This document shows positions 50,106 to 57,391 of a stretch of 64,000 nt of DNA, piece by piece (position 1 is the stretch's first letter; each line of letters opens with the position of its first letter). The stretch spans positions 1 to 64,000 of the forward strand of contig CAKZSI010000011.1 of NCBI GenBank assembly GCA_937918935.1. Direction: 5' to 3'. The DNA comes from an uncultured Chloroflexales bacterium (GTDB taxonomy: Bacteria; Chloroflexota; Chloroflexia; Chloroflexales; Chloroflexaceae). Made by a program: the position numbers and the translations under genes. The notes beneath the pieces are model-generated. The model ran no database searches. It was not told where the DNA came from and was given only the letters and a program-made list of their open reading frames with translations.

Positions 50106-51353
50106 CTACTCTCGAGAAGTTACTGGCTCTACCCGTCCACCATTGTTGGTGGACGGGCGGCGCTCATCGGACGCTATTCGATCCGTGGGGCCGACGTCTC
50201 CCGAGCCGCTGCGAGCGACGGGGAAGGCTGGCGATGCCGGGGCGCCCCGGCGGCGCAGGGGGATATCGCGCCGGTCGGGGAACGACGCTGGCGGGCTCGG
50301 AGTCACGCGCGGCGGCTCACTACGCGGGGCGGCAGCGGTGCTGGTCGGTGCTGGCGACGTCTCGGCGGGAGCGGAGGCGCGGCGGCGCAGAGGGATCTCG
50401 TGGTAGGTGCGCGCTGCGTCCGCTTGCGGCGCCGCTGCCCGTTCCGCAGGAGCGGCTGGCTCTTCGCTTGCCGCGGGAGCGTCGGGTGGGGCGGGGGAGG
50501 CGACCGTCGCCGCCCGGGCCGATGGCGCGCCCGTCTGGCGATTGATCAGACTCATCGCCATCTGCTGCGCCACCGGGTTGTTTGACACCGTCATCACCAG
50601 TTCGTTGATGGCCCGGACCGCATCGGCAAGATCGCGCAGACTGCTACTATTCAAGGCGCTCAGATCGAAGGGCAGATCAGCTTCGCGCAACGAGCGCCGC
50701 AGCGTATCCCACGCCGAGCGGGCGAGACGGCCCGCAGCGTAGACCTGGCCGGGAGGGAGGCTTGCCGGGTCCTGATAAAAGGCGGGGAGGGGTGCGCTGG
50801 GCGCGCTTGCAACCGCGCCGAGCCAGCGGTAGGGCGCTTCACCGGGCCGCGGCCCGTCCGCGTGCCCAAAAATCTGCTCACTCAGCACCGCAATCACTTC
50901 CGGACCAGAGTCGCGTGCATCAAAGCCTGCCTCAAGCATACCACGGGCCGTTTCGCTGGCCGTGCGCAGCAAGGTCAACCCGGGCTGCAGATCGGCCAGG
51001 GGCAACAGGGTCAGGGTAAACCGCTGTTCCTCCTCATCCGGGGCGGCGAAGCGCAGTTGCAACTGGGCGTGGAGCGGATCAAGACCGCTCCCCTGCACCT
51101 CCACCAGTTCAGCGAGAGGAAAGGCGCAGCAGAGGTGCCGCCCGTAGTCCCGCGCCCAGAGCACCACCCGCAGGCTGGTTATCAGGCAGTAATCGTGCAA
51201 CGTCGGCCCGCTCAGGCGTCGCCCGTTCTCATCGAGGAGGACGCCATCGAGGGCGACGAGAACGTGCTCGTCGTGCTCAAGCACGTTGAGCGTCTCGAGT
51301 GCGGCCAGATGCGCCGGAACGATCGTATGGCTGTGGTAGAGCAGACTGATCAT
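50106..51353 (-). CDS. PH-like domain protein with long disordered tail (chlorosome block), copy 1
   Basis: The 415-residue protein is a paralogue of the next gene product. Both have (V/L)(L)E-x-x-E-x-(L/V)LxALDGVLLDE, a DY-hydrophobic-T(D/S)xRVVxWARx strand and the LPPL/PPI segment (about 25-150). A helical core (about 200-280, SAWDTLRRSLREADLPFDLS, DLADAVRAINELVMTVSNNP) precedes a tail with repeats of IPLRRR (EIPLRRRASAP, DIPLRRRGAPAS). ATG 51353 lacks a clear ribosome site and follows csmA by 75 bp, so it may depend on translation coupling. The tail motif differs in sequence but not in kind from the VRRV repeats of copy 2. Confidence 0.7.
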   Translation of the reverse strand: MISLLYHSHTIVPAHLAALETLNVLEHDEHVLVALDGVLLDENGRRLSGPTLHDYCLITSLRVVLWARDYGRHLCCAFPLAELVEVQGSGLDPLHAQLQLRFAAPDEEEQRFTLTLLPLADLQPGLTLLRTASETARGMLEAGFDARDSGPEVIAVLSEQIFGHADGPRPGEAPYRWLGAVASAPSAPLPAFYQDPASLPPGQVYAAGRLARSAWDTLRRSLREADLPFDLSALNSSSLRDLADAVRAINELVMTVSNNPVAQQMAMSLINRQTGAPSARAATVASPAPPDAPAASEEPAAPAERAAAPQADAARTYHEIPLRRRASAPAETSPAPTSTAAAPRSEPPRVTPSPPASFPDRRDIPLRRRGAPASPAFPVARSGSGDVGPTDRIASDERRPSTNNGGRVEPVTSRE

Positions 51354-51428
51354 AATGAGGTGCAACGGATCTGGATACAGGATACCGGCTTCCGCAGGAT
51401 ACCCTGTATCCAGGCCCCTACCCTCCTG

Positions 51429-51674
51429 CTACCGATTGAAGCGCGAACGAATGCGCTTCGGGCGGAAGTTGCCGACCTCGCGAGCGGTGTAGCCACTCTC
51501 GCCGCTGCCGCTGCGGGCGATGCCCGGGTAGGCATTGCGGTTGATGTTCTCGACCGCGGCCGAGGTCGCTTGCAGCGCGTTCGACACCCATTGCCAGTGG
51601 CCCTGGAACATGATGTCGCCGATCTGTGCGACCTGCGCCGACGACTCCGAGAACCAGCCTCGTGTCACGGCCAT
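51429..51674 (-). CDS. csmA: Chlorosome baseplate protein CsmA (bacteriochlorophyll a-binding)
   Basis: The 81-residue precursor reads MAVTRGWFSESSAQVAQIGD, then IMFQGHWQWVSNALQAT and AAVENINRNAYPG, and ends FRPKRIRSRFNR. I recognise this as CsmA of the Chloroflexus type. His26 in FQGHWQW is the ligand for Bchl a. The known protein is cut after about 51 residues, and a C-terminal extension like the one here is removed. CsmA forms the paracrystalline baseplate that passes energy from the Bchl c chlorosome interior to the membrane. The ribosome site AAGGAGGTG, 6-7 nt upstream, is the strongest in the window, fitting an abundant protein. It lies between an ArsA ATPase gene and the PH-like pair. 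Confidence 0.97.
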   Translation of the reverse strand: MAVTRGWFSESSAQVAQIGDIMFQGHWQWVSNALQATSAAVENINRNAYPGIARSGSGESGYTAREVGNFRPKRIRSRFNR

Positions 51675-51792
51675 GCGTACACCTCCTTAAACCTAAAATA
51701 TGGACACCCTATAGGCCACGGGGCGCAGCCCCGATAACCCCAGCCTGAGCGCGAGCAAGAACGGGCGGGCGCCCACGCTCCCACGTGCCGCC

Positions 51793-52992
51793 CTACGTTC
51801 GCACCCCGTTCGCCGCGTAGAACGGGACGATCAGCCAGTCGCCGTCCATCTCGGCCTGGCCGGCCTCCTGGCCCGCCAGGCTGGTGGGTAGTGTGATCAC
51901 CCGTCGAAAATCGCCGATCTGAACCACCAGTTCATCGCCGTTCTGGAACAGATCGAGTTGATTGACATCGGCAAAGGGCAGTTTCAGCTTCACCCGGTAG
52001 GTGCCATCGTGCAACTTGCTGATATCCATCGGCGCCTGACGGTAGAGCACTGCGGTGGGGTCACTGTCGTCATAGATGTCCTGCCCCATGACGCGCAACT
52101 TCTCCAGCCCCACCACCTCTTCGGCGTAGTAGGGCACCCGCCGGATGGGCAGGGGCACGAATGAGTGCTCGACGTCCTGGAGGTAGCGTTGCTGGATCTC
52201 CTTCCAGTGGTTCAGGTAGCCACTGTCCTTGTCCGTGGGCAGTATCTTGTTTACGATGACCATATCAACGGTCATGCCGTACATTGACAGGTACGTCAAT
52301 GCCCGCTGGCTCTCCTTAATGACCATCTTCTCCGGGTTCATCACCAGGCGGATCGAGGTCTCCAGCGGGTTCGCCAGCGTTTCGGTGACACCCTCCATCT
52401 GCCGGAAGAGATCGTCCACCGCTTCGTAGACCTCGGACGGTGCGACCATCTTGTTCAGGCCGGGGGTGATCCGGCTCATCGGGCGAATCAGCGGCTTGAT
52501 CAGGTACTTTTCCGCGCCCCGCAGCATCCCGATCGCCCACTTGAAGCTCTCGGGGGCCGACAGCAGTCGCAGCGTTTCCCCCGTCGGCGCGCAGTCAATG
52601 ACCAGCAGGTCATAGTCGCCCGCATCCTTGTGCTTTTTGATCCTGATGAGCGGAAAGGCCTCTTCCATGCCCGGAAGGATGCTCATCTCATCGGCCAGGA
52701 TGCCCTCAACCCCCTGTTCGGCCATCAACTGCGAGAAGTGCTGGCGCACGATCCCCCAGTTCGACTCGATATCGTGATAAATGCTCACTTCCAGGGCGTC
52801 GAGGGTCGGGGTGATCCGTACCGGCTCTGGCCCGAGGGGGCCTTCCAGGTCCAGCGAATCGGCCAGGCTATGGGCCGGGTCGGTGCTCATCACGAGGGTG
52901 CGCAGGCCCATGTCGGCGGCGCGCAGGGCAGTGGCTGCGGCGACGCTCGTCTTGCCGACGCCGCCTTTGCCGGTGAAAATCAGGGTACGCAT
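51793..52992 (-). CDS. ArsA/Get3-family ATPase with C-terminal Hsp20-like domain (first copy, upstream of csmA)
   Basis: The 399-residue protein starts at ATG 52992 (GGAAAGG 5 nt upstream). It shows MRTLIFTGKGGVGKTSVAAA (deviant Walker A), VMSTDPAHSLADSLDL, VIDCAPTGETLRLLSAP (switch II, about 135), a methionine/hydrophobic helical region (about 150-215, KWAIGMLRGAEKYLIKPLIR, LNKMVAPSEVYEAVDDLFRQ) and a C-terminal Hsp20-like domain (YRVKLKLPFADVNQLDLFQN, VVQIGDFRRVITLP). It lacks a second ATPase half and arsenite genes nearby. It is the first gene after a consensus promoter, 118 bp upstream of csmA, so it may assist insertion or assembly of envelope proteins; that is inference. Confidence 0.88.
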   Translation of the reverse strand: MRTLIFTGKGGVGKTSVAAATALRAADMGLRTLVMSTDPAHSLADSLDLEGPLGPEPVRITPTLDALEVSIYHDIESNWGIVRQHFSQLMAEQGVEGILADEMSILPGMEEAFPLIRIKKHKDAGDYDLLVIDCAPTGETLRLLSAPESFKWAIGMLRGAEKYLIKPLIRPMSRITPGLNKMVAPSEVYEAVDDLFRQMEGVTETLANPLETSIRLVMNPEKMVIKESQRALTYLSMYGMTVDMVIVNKILPTDKDSGYLNHWKEIQQRYLQDVEHSFVPLPIRRVPYYAEEVVGLEKLRVMGQDIYDDSDPTAVLYRQAPMDISKLHDGTYRVKLKLPFADVNQLDLFQNGDELVVQIGDFRRVITLPTSLAGQEAGQAEMDGDWLIVPFYAANGVRT

Positions 52993-53481
52993 CGTTGCCT
53001 TTCCAGGTCGGAACGCTCGACGAGTTGACGCGGGCGAGTATCAGGGGATTGGCCCCGATGCCCGGGGCCAGAATTTTTGCTTAAATGCCAAAAGTATGCA
53101 GCAATAAGTACGGACAGACGCTTGCTTGCTGTGGTGCAATAGTACCATGTTTATCGGGCAGTGTCAACAAAAGTTGCTCATATGCACCAGGGCCGCCGAA
53201 GGCGCTCCCGGTGGCCAGATGGCGCAGCAAGCCTCTCCGCTTTCTACCACCGTCTGCGTCACACTGGCGTCAATCATGCTCTCCGCCTTGCGTCTCAACG
53301 GCGCGGGCGCGCGTGCCGGCAACAAACTCGGCCCTGATCCAGCCTGTGCCAGACTGCCGTCTTTGTCTTATTTGCAACAAGATGCATCCATGGACCCTGG
53401 CAATGCGCGTTGATTCGCCCATATGGTACACTACTCGGGGCAAGGTTGGTAGAGGTGCAGAGTTAAACCTACGCAACAGAG
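52993..53481. other. Divergent promoter region between the chlorosome block and the hemoglobin gene
   Basis: Apart from the strong minus-strand promoter (53139-53167), a TGGTACACT extended -10 on the plus strand (53424-53432) may serve the hemoglobin gene about 45 nt upstream of its ATG. No gene is supported; the ORFs crossing this gap show no coding character. Confidence 0.55.
53139..53167 (-). promoter_or_regulatory. Strong sigma70 promoter of the chlorosome block
   Basis: On the minus strand a perfect -35 TTGACA (53162-53167), 17-bp spacer and -10 TACTAT (53139-53144). It predicts a leader of about 140 nt before the first ArsA ATPase gene and could drive csmA and genes beyond. Confidence 0.85.
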
Positions 53482-53877
53482 ATGAGTGATCAACCTTCGA
53501 TTTACGAGCAAATCGGCGGCGCCCCGACCATCCGGCGCATTGTCGATATCTTCTACGCGCGGGTTGAGCGCGATCCGCTCCTGCGTCCGATGTTTCCCGC
53601 TGACCTCGAACCCGGCAAAGAGCGCCAGTTCCTGTTTCTGTGCCAGTACTTCGGCGGCCCGGATGACTACAACCGGCTGCGAGGCCACCCCCGGCTGCGG
53701 ATGCGGCACGCCCCCTTTCCGATTGGCCAGGCCGCCCGTGATGCCTGGCTCGCCCATATGCTGGCCGCCCTCGATGAGGTCGGTGTGCCCGAACCGGCTC
53801 GCACGGCGATGCGCCGCTACTTCGAGCAGGCTTCCACCGCCATGATCAACCAGGCCCCCCTCATCCAGCCTTTTTAG
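53482..53877 (+). CDS. Group II truncated hemoglobin
   Basis: The 131-residue protein matches the 2/2 globin fold: SIYEQIGGAPTIRRIVDIFYARVE (helices A-B, with a B10 Tyr), FLFLCQYFGGP (E-helix region), and RLRMRHAPFPIGQAARDAWL, where His75 is the proximal heme ligand (F8). The W after it is the G8 Trp typical of group II. Such proteins bind O2 or NO and are linked to nitrosative or oxidative defence. It lies divergent to the chlorosome block, and light-harvesting is oxygen-regulated in these organisms, but no regulatory link is shown. Confidence 0.9.
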   Translation: MSDQPSIYEQIGGAPTIRRIVDIFYARVERDPLLRPMFPADLEPGKERQFLFLCQYFGGPDDYNRLRGHPRLRMRHAPFPIGQAARDAWLAHMLAALDEVGVPEPARTAMRRYFEQASTAMINQAPLIQPF

Positions 53878-53912
53878 AGTATTGACCGGATTGATCCGCT
53901 GAGGACCCTGAG

Positions 53913-54086
53913 TGTCTGCAAACCGAGTTTTTCGCTAACCCCCCTCCCCCAGCACTCTTCTCAGGTGTAGGGTTTTCCGGCACAGCCTCGCGTTGCATTC
54001 GCCATTGGGAGGCCCAACTCCCCCCGCTCCCCCGAGCAGGAGAGGGGGCAGGGGGGCGGAAAGGCAAGGAAACTCACTTTACAGGC
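53913..54086. mobile_element. MITE-like element, copy A
   Basis: The ends are imperfect inverted repeats of about 25 nt: CTGCAAACCGAGTTTTTCGC on the left against the complement of the right end, CTGTAAAGTGAGTTTCCTTGC. No coding sequence lies inside. The left end (AGTTTTTCGCTAACCCCCCT) and right end (CAAGGAAACT) are shared with the element at 57392-57522, while the interiors differ in length and sequence. Confidence 0.55.
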
Positions 54087-54195
54087 CCCCTGTACTCGCT
54101 CCGCCATCGTTGCGGGTCGGGCTTTTCGAGAAAGGCCATAATCCGCCAGCGCGTAACCAGGCGGTTTCGCGCCCGCCCGTTCCCCGCCACGCCGG

Positions 54196-54291
54196 GATGT
54201 GGGGCAACCGGCTTGCCCCGCATCTTCCCCTCCGGGGCCGGGGACGCCGCAGCCGTCCGCGAGGTCGCGGCGTAGGGCAATCGGGTTGCCC
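54196..54291. repeat. Two tandem palindrome units of the GGGGCAACC type
   Basis: Unit 1 GATGTGGGGCAA...TTGCCCCGCATC (54196-54224, 11 of 12 paired) and unit 2 GGGCAA-tcggg-TTGCCC (54275-54291). Both are followed by GCATCTTCC and a GC-rich tail, giving a period of about 75 bp. Confidence 0.7.
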
Positions 54292-54377
54292 CGCATCTTC
54301 CTGCCGGCGGTGGGGATGGGTTTTAATTGCGAATTGATCTCAGATCATTGAGATCCTCTAACTGAGCCTTCCTGGCG

Positions 54378-54407
54378 TTGATCCACCTGCCTGGCGCGTG
54401 CTATAAT
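54378..54407 (+). promoter_or_regulatory. Promoter of the small membrane protein / ctaA-ctaB unit
   Basis: TTGATC (54378-54383), 18 bp, TATAAT (54402-54407) with an extended TGC just before. The next start codon (54499) is about 85 nt beyond the predicted transcription start. Confidence 0.75.
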
Positions 54408-54498
54408 GCGCCGGAAACGTAAACTTGTGAAGAAACGCACGATATTGCCTCTGCCCGCTCACGCGCGCGCTGCTGGCGCTCCTGGAAAGTGAGGGCTC

Positions 54499-54711
54499 GT
54501 GCTTCCCCACCTCCTCTTCTGGCTGATTGTAGTCGTCTTTGTCGCCGGTCAGGCCCTGCTGGTGCGCGCGGCCTGGCGCCTCCGGCGCCCTCAAGTGCAG
54601 TCGCCCGACCGCGTCCCGCGGAGTGACCCGCGTGGCGATCTGGGCTGGACGCTGATCACCGCCGCTGCCACCGCGGTGATGTTCTACGCCGCCTATGCGA
54701 CGTTGCCGTAG
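54499..54711 (+). CDS. Small 2-TM protein upstream of ctaA-ctaB, unrecognised
   Basis: The 70-residue protein starts at GTG 54499 (GAGGG about 4 nt upstream). It has an N-terminal helix (about 3-25, LLFWLIVVVFVAGQALLVRAAW), a polar Pro/Arg linker, and a second helix (about 49-68, LGWTLITAAATAVMFYAAYATL). The second helix pattern resembles the first transmembrane segment of cytochrome c oxidase subunit II, but no copper ligands follow. Its position before the heme A genes suggests a link with terminal oxidase assembly. Confidence 0.6.
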   Translation: MLPHLLFWLIVVVFVAGQALLVRAAWRLRRPQVQSPDRVPRSDPRGDLGWTLITAAATAVMFYAAYATLP

Positions 54712-54715
54712 TAGA

Positions 54716-54746
54716 GCCGCAGCATTGGCACGGCCAATGCTGCGGC
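54716..54746. repeat. 14-bp perfect inverted repeat
   Basis: GCCGCAGCATTGGC, 3 nt, GCCAATGCTGCGGC. It begins just after the stop codon of the small membrane protein gene. No T-run follows, so it may be an attenuating or mRNA-stabilising hairpin and not a terminator. Confidence 0.8.
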
Positions 54747-54866
54747 CTTGCAGGGCGAGGCTGGTGCTCGGACCTGTCTACGAGTCTGACACCCGCCGAT
54801 GGTCCGCGCTTCCACTGGGCGCTGTTTGTCCTGGCAATCTTGTTCTCTGAGTACTGGTGCCCTGGT

Positions 54867-56606
54867 ATGCCTCATATCACTTTGCACCGTCTGGTCCTTA
54901 CCGGCGCTGCCGCCACCTTGCTGGCGATTGCTTCCGGTGGTCTCGTAACCGCTACCATGAGCGGCGCCGCCTGTCCGGGTTGGCCGTTCTGCACCGATGG
55001 GTTGGAACTGCACGCCGGGCCGGCTGCCTGGATCGCTGCCGGCCATCGGATTGCCGTGTTGCTCGCCGCGCTGCTGGCGCTGTTGGGGGCCGTGTTCGCC
55101 TGGCGCGCCCCCGCGCTTGAGCCATGGGCTCGCCTGCCCTTGCTGCTCGCCCCCCTGCTCGGCATGCTGCAGACCGGTCTCGGCGCGCTGATCGTGCAGT
55201 TGCGGCTCTTTGGCGCCGCCGATGTATGGCACCTGGCGCTGGCGCTGCTGGTGCTGGCCTGTCAGGTTGTGCCGCTGGCCGTGCTGGCGCAGCCTCGGGC
55301 AGAAACCGGGCGCCTGGGCGGGCGCGCCGCCCGCGAAACCCGCCGCCTGCGCAGCCTTACCTGGTGGACCGCCGGTGCGGCGGGGGTGCTCACCCTGGCC
55401 CTCAGCGCGCGCGCCGCGGCCGCTCCGGTGGCCAGCGCCGCCACGCTATTGCCCGCCAATACCTTCGGCGCCCTGGCCATGGCCGGCGTGCTGGCCACCG
55501 GGACGTTCTGGCAAACCTGGCGCGCGCGCCGCGGCGATCGCCTGCTCGTCGGTATGGCTGCGCTCCTGGCCGCGCTGATCGCTGCGGAGAGTCTGGCGCT
55601 GCTCCTGCCGCCCGCGGCGGCCGGCTTCGGGGTAGGTCTCGGCGCCCTGGTGTGGAGCACGGCCCTGGTCCTGGCAGTGCTGGCGGCACGCCGCCCGGCG
55701 CCCGTTGCCGTGCCGGCGCCCCGCGCCGAGTCCCGGCCTGAGCGTCCATCGCTTGTCAGCGACTACCTCAGCCTCACCAAGCCCAGGGTAATCTCGCTGT
55801 TGCTGGTAACCACCCTGGCGGCCATGTACATCACCGAGGCCGGCGCCCCGTCACTCTGGCTGGTGTTCTGGACGATGGTGGGCGGCTATCTGGCCGCCGG
55901 TGGCGCCGGGGCGATCAACTGCGCCTTTGACCGGGACATTGACATCAACATGGGCCGCACCAGCCGCCGCCCTGTGCCCAGCGGGCGCATCGCCCCACGC
56001 AGCGCGTTCATCTTCGGCCTGGTCCTCAGCCTCCTCGCCGTTGTCGTGCTGTTCGTCTTCACCACCCCACTGGCGGCCCTGTTCGCGGGTCTCGGCGTCA
56101 TCTATTACGCCCTGTTCTACACCCGCTGGCTCAAGCGCAGCACCTGGCAGAACATCATCATCGGCGGCGGTGCGGGGGCGATCCCGCCCCTGGTCGGCTG
56201 GACTGCCGTCACCGGGAACCTGAGCCTGGCTGCAGTGGTGCTCTTCGCCATCATTTTCTACTGGACGCCGCCGCACTTCTGGGCCCTGGCCCTGGTCAAG
56301 CAGAAGGACTATGCGCGGGCGGGAGTGCCGATGCTGCCGGTGGTGGCGGGCGAGGTCGAGACGCGCTGGCAGATCCTGGTGTACTCGGCGCTCATGGTGG
56401 CCCTCACCGGCTTGCTCACCGTGATCGGCGCGATGGGCTGGGTGTACCTCGTCGCGGCAGCCCTGCTCGGCGCAGTGTTTATGCGTTACGCCTGGAACAC
56501 CTGGCGTCGGGGCGATCAGCCCAGCATCTGGGGACTCTACAAGTACTCGTTGCTCTACCTGGCCCTGCTCTTCGCGGCCATGGCCCTGGATCGGGCGATC
56601 TTGTAA
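54867..56606 (+). CDS. Fused heme A synthase (CtaA-like) and protoheme IX farnesyltransferase (CtaB)
   Basis: The 579-residue fusion reads from ATG 54867. Residues 1-290 are CtaA-like, with about eight helices, the outer-loop Cys pair C36/C42 (ACPGWPFC) and His60 and His122, all at the positions of Bacillus CtaA. The second-half histidine pair is absent: no His occurs between residues 123 and 460. Residues 295-579 are UbiA-type CtaB, with CAFDRDIDINMGRTSRRPVP (about 352) and YWTPPHFWALALVKQKDY (about 468). CtaB makes heme O from protoheme; CtaA then oxidises it to heme A for cytochrome oxidase. The fusion would pass heme O between domains. The start lacks a good ribosome site; TTG 54840 is an alternative. 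Confidence 0.88.
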   Translation: MPHITLHRLVLTGAAATLLAIASGGLVTATMSGAACPGWPFCTDGLELHAGPAAWIAAGHRIAVLLAALLALLGAVFAWRAPALEPWARLPLLLAPLLGMLQTGLGALIVQLRLFGAADVWHLALALLVLACQVVPLAVLAQPRAETGRLGGRAARETRRLRSLTWWTAGAAGVLTLALSARAAAAPVASAATLLPANTFGALAMAGVLATGTFWQTWRARRGDRLLVGMAALLAALIAAESLALLLPPAAAGFGVGLGALVWSTALVLAVLAARRPAPVAVPAPRAESRPERPSLVSDYLSLTKPRVISLLLVTTLAAMYITEAGAPSLWLVFWTMVGGYLAAGGAGAINCAFDRDIDINMGRTSRRPVPSGRIAPRSAFIFGLVLSLLAVVVLFVFTTPLAALFAGLGVIYYALFYTRWLKRSTWQNIIIGGGAGAIPPLVGWTAVTGNLSLAAVVLFAIIFYWTPPHFWALALVKQKDYARAGVPMLPVVAGEVETRWQILVYSALMVALTGLLTVIGAMGWVYLVAAALLGAVFMRYAWNTWRRGDQPSIWGLYKYSLLYLALLFAAMALDRAIL

Positions 56607-56843
56607 TTGACTCCACCGCGACCCCGTCGCGGTGATGGGTCACCGGGGCCGCGGACCTCCAGCTTGCTCTTTCTGGCGCGCCACGCCAGGAAGAGGTTTT
56701 TCGAGAGGCGAAGCCCCTCCGCGCCCGCCAGTTTTTCAAAAGTCAGATCTAGCGTTTTTCGCCCACGGCATGTTATACTAGGCGCAAAGAATCCCCTCCG
56801 GCATGGCCGGGGTGTGATGGGTTCGACGAGGAGGTAATGTGAT

Positions 56844-57272
56844 ATGACCACGATCGGGGAAAATCTGATCGGCATGCAACCGGCGACAGATCAGCCTATC
56901 CTGAGCGTCAGCGAGCTTGCATCATCACGGCTGCTCACAATGATGCACGAGAAGGGTCTCGAGGGCTATGCCCTGCGCGTCTTCGTGGCCGGGGGTGGCT
57001 GCTCGGGGTTGCAGTACGGAATGACGTTCGACGACGAGACCCGTGAGGGTGACAGCGAGTTCAGCACCGGTGGCCTGCGTGTGCTGGTTGACCCGATCAG
57101 CGCCGGGTATCTGATGGGCGCCTCGATCGATTACGTTGACAGCCTGATGGGTGGCGGCTTCAAGATCGATAATCCCAATGCCGTTTCGAGCTGTGGCTGC
57201 GGGCACTCCTTCCGCACCTCCGGTGGCGGCGATGCCGGTGCAAGTGGCGGCGGCTGCAGCTCCTGCGGCTGA
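56844..57272 (+). CDS. A-type Fe-S cluster carrier (HesB/IscA/ErpA family) with Cys-rich tail
   Basis: The 142-residue protein starts at ATG 56844 with GAGGAGG 9 nt upstream. The three family cysteines are present: Cys in VAGGGCSGLQYGM (about 53) and the pair in AVSSCGCGHSF (about 119 and 121). FDDET-EGD and VLVDPISAGYLMGASIDYV are standard. It receives or passes Fe-S clusters to target proteins. The extra C-terminal tail (SGGGDAGASGGGCSSCG) adds a Cys pair not needed by the family. A TATACT at 56774-56779 may be its -10. The gene stands alone, with no isc or suf genes beside it. Confidence 0.9.
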   Translation: MTTIGENLIGMQPATDQPILSVSELASSRLLTMMHEKGLEGYALRVFVAGGGCSGLQYGMTFDDETREGDSEFSTGGLRVLVDPISAGYLMGASIDYVDSLMGGGFKIDNPNAVSSCGCGHSFRTSGGGDAGASGGGCSSCG

Positions 57273-57351
57273 GAGCCTGTTAACCAGAGTGTCCGATGAC
57301 GTTCTGGGAGATGTAGATCCCTTCTTACCCTCCCATCAGGCAGGGGGGTGG

Positions 57352-57366
57352 GGAAACCTGGTTTCC
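57352..57366. repeat. GGTTTCCCC-type intergenic palindrome
   Basis: GGAAACCTGGTTTCC around a central T, preceded by GCAGGGGGGTG and followed by ACATCCCCC. The core is identical to the copy at 17045. Confidence 0.75.
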
Positions 57367-57391
57367 ACATCCCCCTACAATGATCAGTAGC

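Larger units (their letters stand above)
53878..54498. other. Intergenic region with a MITE-like element and palindromes
   Basis: This 620-bp gap has no supported gene. It holds a 174-bp inverted-repeat element (53913-54086), two palindrome copies (54196-54224 and 54275-54291) and the promoter at 54378-54407. Confidence 0.65.

Noticed and set aside
48945-50585. Long plus-strand open frame (546 codons) across the PH-like genes
   Set aside because: It is antisense to two real minus-strand genes, has no recognisable domain, and reads as low-complexity Arg/Gly/His mirror sequence. High G+C DNA often keeps the opposite frame open.
47367-52992. Arsenite resistance operon
   Set aside because: The ArsA proteins are single-domain, no arsB, arsC, arsD or arsR is present, and the genes sit among csm genes. 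A Get3-like role is more likely.
53085-53489. 134-codon plus-strand frame upstream of the hemoglobin gene
   Set aside because: It covers the divergent promoter region, lacks a ribosome site and has no conserved pattern.
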